Positions 47,370-59,572 of a stretch of DNA of 64,000 nt are shown here, piece after piece; the stretch's first letter is position 1, and each line of letters begins with the position of its first letter. Origin of the DNA: Steromphala cineraria (lineage: Eukaryota; Mollusca; Gastropoda; Trochida; Trochidae); the NCBI GenBank assembly GCA_916613615.1, contig OU744730.1, forward strand, positions 4,929,582 to 4,993,581. Reading direction: 5' to 3'. The position numbers and the translations under genes are program-made. The notes under the pieces are model-generated. The model saw nothing but the letters and a program-made list of their open reading frames with translations. It was not told where the DNA came from and did no database searches.

Positions 47370-49550
47370 GTTTGAAGTGAGAATTCCAATCACATTGTTG
47401 GCCCTATTTTTCCACTCTAAATATCTGTTTGTCATCTACCATTGACAAAACAGTAAACAAATGCGATATGAACCAGCTCCCCAGTAACCTCAAGCAAAGC
47501 AATAAGTTACTTTAACAACTACTTAACTTTTACAATAAGATTTATCTTTGTAGAAACACTAATGATCATGATCATTAAAACGAGGGTTTCCTGTATTCTT
47601 ATTGGGTTCTCCTGTTCAAGGCATCCTTGTTAAAGCAGTAGGCAAATAAGCAAAGAAGTAATTGCATATGTGGTCTCTAATTTGACAGAATATAATATGA
47701 AAGTTGGCAAACGGCTCCTAAGGTGAATATACAACAATCCTTTTAGCTCTAGTGTAATGAGTTTTAGATTAGAAACCGAGACATTGTGCCCCAAGTAACG
47801 TTTAAATAGCTATTGAAGAAAATGAAATATCGGTAATTCAGATCAGTTTCATTTGTATTTTTAAGGTTCTTTCTCGAAAAGAAGTGGATATGAGATATTT
47901 GAAACTTTTAGTCATAAATAATTTGTGAAATTTACCAAATAAATGAACCTTTTGAATTAGTTTTTTTCAGAATGATGATTGAGAAGGGGAAAACTTACAA
48001 ATAAATGAATCTTTGGGTTTCTTTGGTTTTTATTAGAGATTCTGATTTAAAAAAGGAAACTTATGGGATGAAATGCTTTTAATCCTTTCATCGACCACAT
48101 TTCTTACAAAAGTAGGTTCAACCAAAGCACGTTTGTCTCGTATCTTAAGTGTTTTCAATGTTAAATAGGTTTTATACTGAGCACTTGATAACTAAATATC
48201 ACTATTGCATGTGACGCAATCAGAATAAAGTAAAAATGTATCCTCTCCAGATTTCGAAATATCAAGACTACACATAGTTGTAGTTATTGCATTAGGAAAA
48301 AATAACAATAATTAGTCCTTTTCAGAGAACAATGTCATGCATTGCAACTTTAAAAGGTTCAGGCGATCTCTGTATCGGATTAAATTTAGGGTTACAATTG
48401 TTGAACATTAATTAGTTTCAGTTGTTGAACATCATAAAAGCTTTATTTTATGTCAACCGCTACATCTTTAAACGTATGATTGAGGTGGAAGCCCAAATGA
48501 AATGAAAGGAAATGTAGTATTCCTGATGGAGGAAACCTGTGACGTATGTGTTTCAATATTGCATTAGGACCTAATTACATTAATAAGTAATTTTTTTACA
48601 GAATAAAGCTCTTATTAACACAGTATTTATATTGGTAATATCAGTTTTAAGCTTTAACGTTTTACAGCTGTCGTTAATGACACAGTGGGAATGCGAAATT
48701 AAGGTGTTAAATCGATGAAAAGTTTTATTTATTCTTTTTGTTTGAATCTTTTCAACTGTATTTCATCTTATGTCCCACATAAAGAGTCTATTGCAAGTTT
48801 TGATATATAATAATGATTATTGTGGTAATTTTTTTGTCAGTTTAGAGTTTGGTCTTAACAATGGCTTAAATCAATAGCTTAAAGGAATTGTAAATTCAAC
48901 ACAGCTGCAGAGCGCTTTTTGTGATTAAATGTGTCTGCATTTCCCATGTTAACTTTCCATTTGTACTGCTCAGTTCGGCGAGTGCAGTTTGAATGAAGTG
49001 CCTTGCCAGGGAAACAAACACAATGTTAAACCCGAGTTACAATTTTTGCATATCTTCTCCTTCTTCTTTGACGCTGTTTCTCCCATCACATTAAAAATAC
49101 GTCAATACTGGACCTTGCAATTCTACCAATTTTTACACAGAATCATTATCGTATTGAGATATCAGATCACACATCATCTTTGATAGAGAAGGAACGTCCT
49201 CCCCATTAGTGAATCCTGATTCAACTTGCCTGCCATTCTGATGGCGCCAACATTTCTTACTATAATGCCAACCTGGTGAACAGGTGTTTTGGTGGTTGTT
49301 AAGTCGTAAGTGGTGTAGAAGGAAGCAGGACATCAAAATATATTATTGGTGTTGCAATACTTTTTCCAGCACATCAATTCTGCCACTTCTTACATTTTTA
49401 AAACCTGCAGCTACAGGGCACTTTTTGTCATGAAATATGTCTGCATTTCCCATGTTAACGTTCCATTCGTACTGCTCAGTTCGGTGAGTGCAGTTTGAAT
49501 GAAGTGCCTTGCTAGGGAACCAACACCATGTATGGCCCAAGTTACATTTT

Positions 49551-50381
49551 TATCCCACAGGTATGTAATACCGTGGGATATAATCATCACCCTGTCCGTC
49601 TGTATGTCCGTCCGTCCGTCCATAATCATTTCGTTTCTGGAGCAGAACTCAAAAACCGGTCCACATATCTTTCTGAAACATTACATGTGTATTGCCCACC
49701 TACTGAAGTGGTGCCTTTTGATATTTTCAAATTTCTAAAATTTTTATTTGGTATAATTACCATGGAAACGGCTCTTATTTGGACTCTGTTCATGAAAGGT
49801 TTCGTTTCCGGAGCAGAACTCATAAACCTTGTCCACATATCTTTCTTAAACTCTACATGTGTATTGCCAACCTACTGATGTGGTGCCTTTTGTTATTTTC
49901 ACGTTTCTGAAAATTTTATTTTTTATTATTTCCATGGAAACGGCTCTTATTTAGACTCTGTTCATGAAAGGTTTCGTTTCCGGAGCAGAACTCAAAAACC
50001 GGTCCACATATCTTTCATAAACTTTACATGTGTATTGCCCACCTACTGAAGTGGTGCCTTTTGATATTTTCACGTTTCTGAACATTTTATTTTTTATTAT
50101 TTCCATGGAAACGGCTCTTATTTAGACTCTTTTCATGAAAGGTTTCGTTTTCGGAGCAGAACTCAAAAACCGGTCCACATATCTTTCTTAAACTTTATAT
50201 GTGTATTGCCCACCTACTGAAGTGGTGCCTTTTGATATTTTCACATTTCTGAAAGGTTTCGTTTCATATATATTAGCTTATACTATTATGAACCTTGCTC
50301 GAAAAATTTACAATTATCTTTCAAAGGTTTTCATCTTACGATCATGTGGAACCGATGGGATATGTCATCTTCTGATGACTC
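49551..50381. mobile_element. Mollusc-type element carrying 171-bp tandem repeats
   Basis: This starts TATCCCACAGGTATGTAATA and forms a small hairpin with CCGTGGGATA. A CCGTCCGTCCGTCC run and four tandem units follow, and it ends GGGATATGTCATCTTCTGATGACT. The local duplicate near 49050 shows the site without the insert (TTACAATTTTTGCATATC). No ORF is convincing, because the frames at 49528-49878 simply read through the tandem units. Confidence 0.75.
49629..50256. repeat. 171-bp tandem repeat, about 3.7 units
   Basis: Units start with TTTCGTTTCNGGAGCAGAAC at 49629, 49800, 49972 and 50143, so spacing is 171, 172 and 171 bp. The last unit is cut short after TTTTCACATTTCTG, and GAAAGGTTTCGTTTCATAT resumes at 50251. 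Units differ at a few positions only. Confidence 0.85.
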
Positions 50382-53300
50382 TTTTTTGTATATCCTTTCC
50401 TTCTTCTTTGACACTGTTTCTCCCATCACCTTTACAAAACCTCATTACTGAACCTTGCAAATCTACCAATTGTTACACAGAATCATTATCGTATTCAGAT
50501 ATATCATCACCCATCCTCTTTAAACAGACAAGGAACGTCCGCCCCATCAGTGAATCCTGATTCAACTTGCCTGCCATTTTGATGGCACCAACATTTCTTA
50601 CTATAATGCCAACCTGGTGAACAGGTGTTTTGGTGGTTGTTAAGTTGAAAGTTGTGTAGAAGGAAGTAGGACATCAAAATACATTTTGGTGTTGCAATAC
50701 TTCTTCCAGCACATCAATTCTGCCACTTCTTGCGTTTTCAAAACCTGCGGAGATACAGGGATAACATCAGAGATCTTCTTTGATGGTAAAAGAACGTCCT
50801 CTTCATCGGTGAAACCTGATTAAATCTGTCTGCTAAACTTGATGATGTTTAACACAAACCAAACAAACGCTATGCTCAGACATCTTGGTGGTGGTTCAGC
50901 CAATCAACGTGTTTAGTGTCAACCTGGCAAACGCTATGCTCAGTCACCTTTGTTGTGCAGGGAAAGCAAGATACCAAGAAAACATCAGTGTTGCAATAAT
51001 TATTGTGTTTCCAGGTTTTACATTGAACTCATACTCTTCCTGACATGCTCCAACCATTGTGTTTCTCTGCATCAGAGGTAACAAAGTGGAAATGAATAAT
51101 GCATCTAACATCGATTTTACAGAGTCAAACAAGAAAATTGGCTACTTTGAAGATAACAATGTGATAAGAGCACAGCCCCTATACCCTCTTTCGAAGGAGT
51201 TTTAGATGAGGTATTACAACCTAGTGTAACAAGAACATTGGTGATGGGCTACTTTGAATATAACAATGTGATAAGAGCAAACACTCGTTACCCCCGATAG
51301 AAATGAGTTTTAGATGAGACTCCATGACTATCAGCCTTCAGCAATGTTAAAATGTCAATTTGAGGAACCAATTACATTTATTCAAAGGGAATTCCAGTGT
51401 TATTTCCTTGTTAAGTGTCAAGTTCAATACTTCAAAATCTGATCAGCATATAGATACAAATACAAACAAACATTCTTGTGAATCCCTAAGGCTTTGTTTT
51501 GTAAAATAATGTACCAACAGTAACATATTTACAATACACGGCTCCTTTAAAATCATAACTTGTTACTTTGAGTCCATTTTGGTTTACTGAACAAACCCAA
51601 TTGAATATCTGCTTTTTCTGAAATCTTTGATTTTACGTCAAACACAAGAACGAATACGTCAAATTGTTTTTGCTTCGAAAGTTTTGCAGTGGTTTGTGGT
51701 CTGATGCAGTGTATTTTGATACCACTTGGACATTGTCTAATTCATTCATTCATTTGAATTAAAATGGAACAGTGATAACATTTTTGGCTTTGTGAGAAAA
51801 AGCTAGGATTATATGACTATACGTACAATTGGCGTATGTCATATTACAAGTACATATACTTTGAGCCTTTAAGAAAAAAATGATAGCATGCAGAATAAGA
51901 TTATGTAACTATATACATATCTGTCAAGAATTTATTGTTATGTTACCCCAATAAGAAAATTAAAGCTTTGAGATGTATGCATAATCATGCTTTTAAATGC
52001 AATCGAGAAAGGGGTCATATCATTGAGGCCAAAAGCTTTCAGGGCTTGAAGGTTAGACACAAAAAAGCCTTCTCCAGTACCAATAAATCAAAACATTAAA
52101 ACCAGTGACATAAACAAACAACGTAATCTTCTACACAGACTACTAGATGTACTTTATCCTCACTCAGACAGAAGTCATTAGGATGTTACCTTATTTAGAT
52201 ATATGTGTCAGGAGAGGGCTATAAGAGATGTTCCCTGAGGATATATAACCATTAAATCATGTCAACATTATCTTGCATGGCTGATTGGAAGGAATACTAT
52301 ACTTCCTGATAATTTAAAGCACACTTCCTTCCTTAAGTTAAATTCAGTGATTTATTTGAGTACAACTAAAAATATGCTTATTGAAAGTTTTGGCATCTAG
52401 AATATGTCTTACTTTAGAGAAAGAGAAAAGCTACCTATTCCACAACCTTAAGGAATGAATATTCTAATATATAACTGTTTTTATGTTTGTATGATAAAAC
52501 TGAGTAGTTGGAAATCATCAGTTTAACTTTTCATAATATTATGCTGATGATTTGTAAGAGAATCTCAAACTTATTTTGTTTATACTCCACATAAAGCAAT
52601 AATATTTTTCAAAATTATATAAGTGAGATCAGAGTTATTTTTAAAACATAAGTATGTGACGTCATAGCATTGTCATCAGGTTGTCTGTATAGATGAGTAT
52701 CAATCAATGAGGTCAACATCTGATGACACGACAGAAACCATGTACATGTAAACTGTAAATGTAACTTGAACTCCAAAAGAGCAGGGGATAGTTACTGTTG
52801 CTGTACAGAAATCTGTTTCTATGCACGTTTCATATCAAATAGACAATAAGAATAGCCCGCTCACCGTTGATATAATTTGGTCATATCATTTACCATCATC
52901 AAGAGTTGGAGACAGTTTCAGTATTCATTATACAGTATACTGCACAAAGATCTCTAATCCTCTGCACGTTCAACTCGTATTGTAAAGAAAAACAATAGAC
53001 CGCTCACTGTTTATATAATTTTGTCATTGACCATATGATAATTATGTTGTATCACATACGCCGCAATTTCAACATATAACACTTTATGTAATGTCCCTTT
53101 ATCAACATACAACTTTCATGACATTGATCACAGACATGTTTGAAAACTCAAGCTTTCTTTATCCTTTAAAATTCCGTTTCTGCTGTAAAAAACTCTTTTA
53201 GTTCAGGTTTGATGGGTGTTGCCCTGGAGAAAATTCTCTTGAGGATTGTTCGCTTCTGTTGATGATGGCTACTTTGAATAATTTGATTTATCATATTATA

Positions 53301-54150
53301 GGATGTTATCTGTGAAATAAAGCCATCTGAAAATTTAATATCAAAATCATTTTTAGGTCAAATACATCATCTAAATCATAAAATGGTCATGTATTTTATT
53401 AAGGTCATCGCTGGGTTTTTCAAGTGGAGAGTGATTTCATAAACAGAATCTAGCATGACACCATGCATTCATATGTGAACAATGTTATCCACTAATTAAA
53501 GTCTTTGTTAATTTTGTAAACTTTTAATTTTACAGAGCCATCAACAAGCATCCAGTTTTGGCAATGCTTAAGTTTCAGTTACGATTAAACAAATAATTGT
53601 TTTGGTTAACTTTGACAAATTTATTTTCCTAAGCACTCATTGTGCATGTTCTGAAAATTCTATGAAGCTATGGGGTTTCTTTCTATTTTGATCTATCAGG
53701 ACATAACCTAAAAAAAGGAAATCAGACCTTCTGAAACACTAGTTTTTTTCTGTTTTTGTTATTTGAAGAATTCTATCTTAACTTTGTTTAAAGTTTAGAT
53801 TTATTTCATTTGCAAGTGGTTAAGGAATCGTCTTAAAAATCATCAATCTTTTACCAAAATTGAACCATGAGTTTCGTTTCAATCATTCTAAAATGAAATC
53901 ATGGGTCGCCAGAATAGGTATTTGTTTAATAAAATATTAACTTGAGGAAACAAGATCTTGTATTTGTCTTGCAAGATGTCATACATTGCTCTCTGTTTGT
54001 TGTTTGAGAAGCGTGATGATCCATGTTCTTCAGTAGGACTGTGCAAACACAATTGATTTTTATCACCACCTCTTCCAACGGAGCAACCAAGATCAATGGT
54101 GTCACGGGAAGGAAAAATTGAATCCAAAATATGTTTATGTAGATGTAAGA

Positions 54151-54448
54151 AAACATAAACTATTTTTATTTTAAAAATGAAACGAGATTTACAGATTCAT
54201 TTTTTCGCACTGCACCCTTCCTAGTAGGGTAGAAGACATGATCGCATGAATTTCGTTTCCACGAGAATAGCATGATAGCCTTGGTAGAACTGTCCTATAG
54301 TAGATAGACAGATCTAGTTCTTAGACATGTCAATTGGCTTCCAGATATTGAGCTGTAATCACGACCAAAACATTTAAAAATATATATATACATTATTCAT
54401 ATTTATATGCTCTTGGTACATTGATTTTTGGTATTTTGCATAAGGGAC
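54151..54448. other. Spacer between block copy 4 and the minisatellite
   Basis: This is low-copy sequence within the window, with a small hairpin (CCCTTCCTAGTAGGG) at about 54218 and a TATATATA run near 54380. No gene is seen. Confidence 0.45.
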
Positions 54449-55926
54449 TGACACTCTTTCCATTGCTTCATTGTGTGAGAGAGAGATAGAGATAATTCTT
54501 TTGTACTCTTTCCATTGCTTCATTGTGTGTGTGAGAGAGAGAGAGAGATTTATTTTGTATTCTTTCCATTGCTTCATTGTGTGAGAGAGAGATAGAGAGA
54601 ATTATTTTGTACTCTTTCCATTGCTTCATTGTGTGAGAGAGAGAGAGAATTCTTTTGTACTCTTTCCATTGCTTCATTGTGTGTGTGTGAGAGAGAGATA
54701 TTTCTTTTGTACTCTTTCCATTACTTCATTGTGTGAGATAGAGAGGGAGATTTCTTTTGTACTCTTTCCATTGCTTCATTGTGTGAGATAGAGAGGGAGA
54801 ATTCTTTTGTACTCTTTCCATTGCTTCATTGTGTGCGTGAGAGAGAGAGAGAGATTTCTTTTGTACTCTTTCCATTGCTTCATTGTGTGTGTGAGAGAGA
54901 GAGAGAATTCTTTTGTACTATTTCCATTGCTTCATTGTGTGAGAGAGAGATAGAGAGAATTCTGTTGTACTCTTTCCATTGCTTCATTGTGTGAGAGAGA
55001 GAGAGAATTCTTTTGTACTCTTTCCATTGCTTCATTGTGTGTGTGTGAGAGAGATTTCTTTTGTACTCTTTCCATTACTTCATTGTGTGAGATAGAGAGG
55101 GAGATTTCTTTTGTACTCTTTCCATTGCTTCATTGTGTGTGTGAGAGAGAGAGCGAGAGATTTCTTTTGTACTCTTTCCATTGCTTCATTGTGTGAGATA
55201 GAGAGGGAGATTTCTTTTGTACTCTTTCCATTGCTTCATTGTGTGTGTGAGAGATAGAGAGGGAGATTTCTTTTGTACTCTTTCCATTGCTTCATTGTGT
55301 GTGTGAGAGATAGAGAGGGAGATTTCTTTTGTACTCTTTCCATTGCTTCATTGTGTGAGATAGAGAGGGAGATTTCTTTTGTACTCTTTCCATTGCTTCA
55401 TTGTGTGTGTGAGAGATAGAGAGGGAGATTTCTTTTGTACTCTTTCCATTGCTTCATTGTGTGAGAGAGAGATAGAGAAATATGTTGTACTCTTTCCGTT
55501 GCTGCATTGTGTGTGTGTGAGAGAGAGAGAGAGATAAAGAGTGAGATTTCTTTTGTACTCTTTCCATTACTTCATTGTGTGAGATAGAGAGGGAGATTTC
55601 TTTTGTACTCTTTCCATTTTTTCATTGTGTGAGAGAGAGAGAGATAGAGAGATTTATTTTGTACTCTTTCCATTGCTTCGTTGTGTGTGTGAGAGAGAGA
55701 TAGAGAGAGAGATTTCTTTTGTACTCTTTCCATTTTTTCATTGTGTGAGAGAGAGAGAGAGATAGAGAGATTTATTTTGTACTCTTTCCATTGCTTCGTT
55801 GTGTGTGAGAGAGATAAAGATAGAGAGAGAGATTTCTTTTGTACTCTTTCCATTGTTTCATTGTGTTAGAGAAAGATAGAGAGAATTCTTTTGTACTCTT
55901 TCCATTGCTTCGTTGTGTGTGTGAGA

Positions 55927-58862
55927 AAGATAGAGAGAGAGATTTCTTTTGTACTCTTTCCATTGCTTCATTGTGTGTGTGAGAGAGATAGAGAGAGAGA
56001 TTTCTTTTGTACTCTTTCCATTGCTTCATTGTGTGTGTGAGAGAGATAGAGAGAGAGATTTCTTTTGTATTCTTTCCATTGCTTCATTGTGTGTGTGAGA
56101 AAGATAGAGAGAGAGATTTCTTTTGTACTCTTTCCATTGCTTCATTGTGTGTGTGAGAGAGATAGAGAGAGAGATTTCTTTTGTACTCTTTCCATTGCTT
56201 CATTGTTTAAAAGAGAGAGAGAGGGAGAGATTTCTTTTGTATTCTTTCCATTGCTTCATTGTGTGTGTGAGAGAGATAGAGAGAGAGATTTCTTTTGTAC
56301 TCTTTCCATTGCTTCATTGTTTGAGAGAGAGATAGAGAGAGAGATTTCTTTTGTATTCTTTCCATTGCTTCATTGTGTGTGTGAGAGAGATAGAGAGAGA
56401 GATTTCTTTTGTACTCTTTCCATTGCTTCATTGTGTGTGTGAGAGAGATAGAGAGAGAGATTTCTTTTGTACTCTTTCCATTGCTTCATTGTTTGAGAGA
56501 GAGATAGAGAGAGAGATTTCTTTTGTATTCTTTCCATTGCTTCATTGTGTTAGAGAGAGATAGAGGGAGAGATTTCTTTTGTACTCTTTCCATTGCTTCA
56601 TTGTTTGAGAGAGAGATAGAGAGAGAGATTTCTTTTGTATTCTTTCCATTGCTTCATTGTGTTAGAGAGAGATAGAGGGAGAGATTTCTTTTGTATTCTT
56701 TCCATTGCTTCTTTGTGTTAGAGAGAGATAGAGAGAGAGATTTCTTTTGTATTCTTTCCATTGCTTCATTGTGTGTGTGAGAGAGATAGAGAGAGAGATT
56801 TATTTTGTATTCTTTCCATTGCTTCATTGTTTGAGAGAGAGATAGAGGGAGAGATTTCTTTTGTATTCTTTCCATTGCTTCATTGTGTGTGTGAGAGAGA
56901 TAGAGAGAGAGATTTCTTTTGTACTCTTTCCATTGCTTCATTGTGTGTGTGAGAGAGATAGAGAGAGAGATTTCTTTTGTACTCTTTCCATTGCTTCATT
57001 GTGTGTGTGAGAGAGATAGAGAGAGAGATTTCTTTTGTATTCTTTCCATTGCTTCATTGTGTGTGTGAGAAAGATAGAGAGAGAGATTTCTTTTGTACTC
57101 TTTCCATTGCTTCATTGTGTGTGTGAGAGAGATAGAGAGAGAGATTTCTTTTGTACTCTTTCCATTGCTTCATTGTTTAAAAGAGAGAGAGAGGGAGAGA
57201 TTTCTTTTGTATTCTTTCCATTGCTTCATTGTGTGTGTGAGAGAGATAGAGAGAGAGATTTCTTTTGTACTCTTTCCATTGCTTCATTGTTTGAGAGAGA
57301 GATAGAGAGAGAGATTTCTTTTGTATTCTTTCCATTGCTTCATTGTGTGTGTGAGAGAGATAGAGAGAGAGATTTCTTTTGTACTCTTTCCATTGCTTCA
57401 TTGTGTGTGTGAGAGAGATAGAGAGAGAGATTTCTTTTGTACTCTTTCCATTGCTTCATTGTTTGAGAGAGAGATAGAGAGAGAGATTTCTTTTGTATTC
57501 TTTCCATTGCTTCATTGTGTTAGAGAGAGATAGAGGGAGAGATTTCTTTTGTACTCTTTCCATTGCTTCATTGTTTGAGAGAGAGATAGAGAGAGAGATT
57601 TCTTTTGTATTCTTTCCATTGCTTCATTGTGTTAGAGAGAGATAGAGGGAGAGATTTCTTTTGTATTCTTTCCATTGCTTCTTTGTGTTAGAGAGAGATA
57701 GAGAGAGAGATTTCTTTTGTATTCTTTCCATTGCTTCATTGTGTGTGTGAGAGAGATAGAGAGAGAGATTTATTTTGTATTCTTTCCATTGCTTCATTGT
57801 TTGAGAGAGAGATAGAGGGAGAGATTTCTTTTGTATTCTTTCCATTGCTTCATTGTGTGTGTGAGAGAGATAGAGAGAGAGATTTCTTTTGTACTCTTTC
57901 CATTGCTTCATTGTGTGTGTGAGAGAGATAGAGAGAGAGATTTCTTTTGTACTCTTTCCATTGCTTCATTGTGTGTGTGAGAGAGATAGAGAGAGAGATT
58001 TCTTTTGTATTCTTTCCATTGCTTCATTGTGTGTGTGAGAAAGATAGAGAGAGAGATTTCTTTTGTACTCTTTCCATTGCTTCATTGTGTGTGTGAGAGA
58101 GATAGAGAGAGAGATTTCTTTTGTACTCTTTCCATTGCTTCATTGTTTAAAAGAGAGAGAGAGGGAGAGATTTCTTTTGTATTCTTTCCATTGCTTCATT
58201 GTGTGTGTGAGAGAGATAGAGAGAGAGATTTCTTTTGTACTCTTTCCATTGCTTCTTTGTGTTAGAGAGAGATAGAGAGAGAGATTTCTTTTGTATTCTT
58301 TCCATTGCTTCATTGTGTGTGTGAGAGAGATAGAGAGAGAGATTTCTTTTGTACTCTTTCCATTGCTTCATTGTGTGTGTGAGAGAGATAGAGAGAGAGA
58401 TTTCTTTTGTACTCTTTCCATTGCTTCATTGTTTGAGAGAGAGATAGAGAGAGAGATTTCTTTTGTATTCTTTCCATTGCTTCATTGTGTTAGAGAGAGA
58501 TAGAGGGAGAGATTTCTTTTGTACTCTTTCCATTGCTTCATTGTTTGAGAGAGAGATAGAGAGAGAGATTTCTTTTGTATTCTTTCCATTGCTTCATTGT
58601 GTTAGAGAGAGATAGAGGGAGAGATTTCTTTTGTATTCTTTCCATTGCTTCTTTGTGTTAGAGAGAGATAGAGAGAGAGATTTCTTTTGTATTCTTTCCA
58701 TTGCTTCATTGTGTGTGTGAGAGAGATAGAGAGAGAGATTTATTTTGTATTCTTTCCATTGCTTCATTGTTTGAGAGAGAGATAGAGGGAGAGATTTCTT
58801 TTGTATTCTTTCCATTGCTTCATTGTGTGTGTGAGAGAGATAGAGAGAGAGATTTCTTTTGT
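55927..58862. repeat. Higher-order repeat, three 970-bp copies
   Basis: Variant patterns recur exactly 970 bp apart (for example landmarks at 56065, 57035 and 58005), each holding about 17 basic units. I saw no difference between the first two copies. The third has a block near 58254-58285 replaced by the TTCTTTGTGTTAGAG variant. Such identity means very recent expansion or an assembly duplication. Confidence 0.85.
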
Positions 58863-59572
58863 ATTCTTTCCATTGCTTCATTGTGTTAGAGAGAGATAGA
58901 GGGAGAGATTTCTTTTGTACTCTTTCCATTGCTTCATTGTTTGAGAGAGAGATAGAGAGAGAGATTTCTTTTGTACTCTTTCCATTACTTCATTGTGTGT
59001 GTGAGAGAGAGAGAATTTTTTTGTACTCTTTCCATTGCTTCATTGTTTGAGAGAGATAGAGAGAGAGAATTTTTTTGTACTCTTTCCATTGCTTCATTGT
59101 TTGAGAGAGAGAGATTGAGAGAGAGATTTCTTTTGTACTCTTTCCATTACTTCATTGTGTGTGTGAGAGAGAGAGAATTTTTTTGTACTCTTTCCATTGC
59201 TTCATTGTTTGAGAGAGATAGAGAGAGAGAATTCTTTTGTACTCTTTCCATTGCTTCATTGTGTGTGTGAGAGAGAGAGAATTTTTTTGTACTCTTTCCA
59301 TTGCTTCATTGTTTGAGAGAGAGAGATTGAGAGAGAGATTTCTTTTGTACTCTTTCCATTACTTCATTGTGTGTGTGAGAGAGAGAGAATTTTTTTGTAC
59401 TCTTTCCATTGCTTCATTGTTTGAGAGAGAGAGATTGAGAGAGAGAATTCTTTTGTACTCTTTCCATTGCTTCATTGTGTGTGTGTGAGAGAGAGAGATT
59501 TCTTTTGTACTCTTTCCATTACTTCATTGTGTGAGATAGAGAGGGAGATTTCTTGTGTACTCTTTCCATTGC

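Larger units (their letters stand above)
48960..50760. repeat. Local tandem duplication inside block copy 4
   Basis: The sequence from GTACTGCTCAGTTCGGCGAG (48963) to TTTTAAAACCTGCAGC (about 49412) is repeated from 49470 to about 50755. The second unit is split by the element at 49551-50381. On either side of the split the match is clear: TTTGAATGAAGTGCCTTGC before it, and CTTTGACACTGTTTCTCCC after it. Confidence 0.75.
47370..54150 (-). repeat. Segmental duplication block, copy 4 (inverted)
   Basis: Read on the minus strand, this follows copy 1 from about 16.5 to 21.7 kb. Examples on the plus strand are GAACCAGCTCCCCAGTAACC (47471), TTCGAAATATCAAGACTAC (48252), TTTCCAGGTTTTACATTG (51008), TACTTCCTGATAATTTAAAGC (52300) and GACTGTGCAAACACAATTG (54038). 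The region matching 19.8-20.3 kb is itself duplicated and carries an 830-bp insertion. No coding gene is found. Confidence 0.8.

Noticed and set aside
47087..47389. Overlapping ~97- and 66-codon frames on opposite strands
   Set aside because: AT-rich with no recognisable domain; mutual shadows at a block boundary.
49499..50560. Frames across the 171-bp tandem repeat (for example 49528-49878)
   Set aside because: 171 is a multiple of three, so a stop-free unit stays open when repeated. The product is repeat-derived and begins inside a transposable element.
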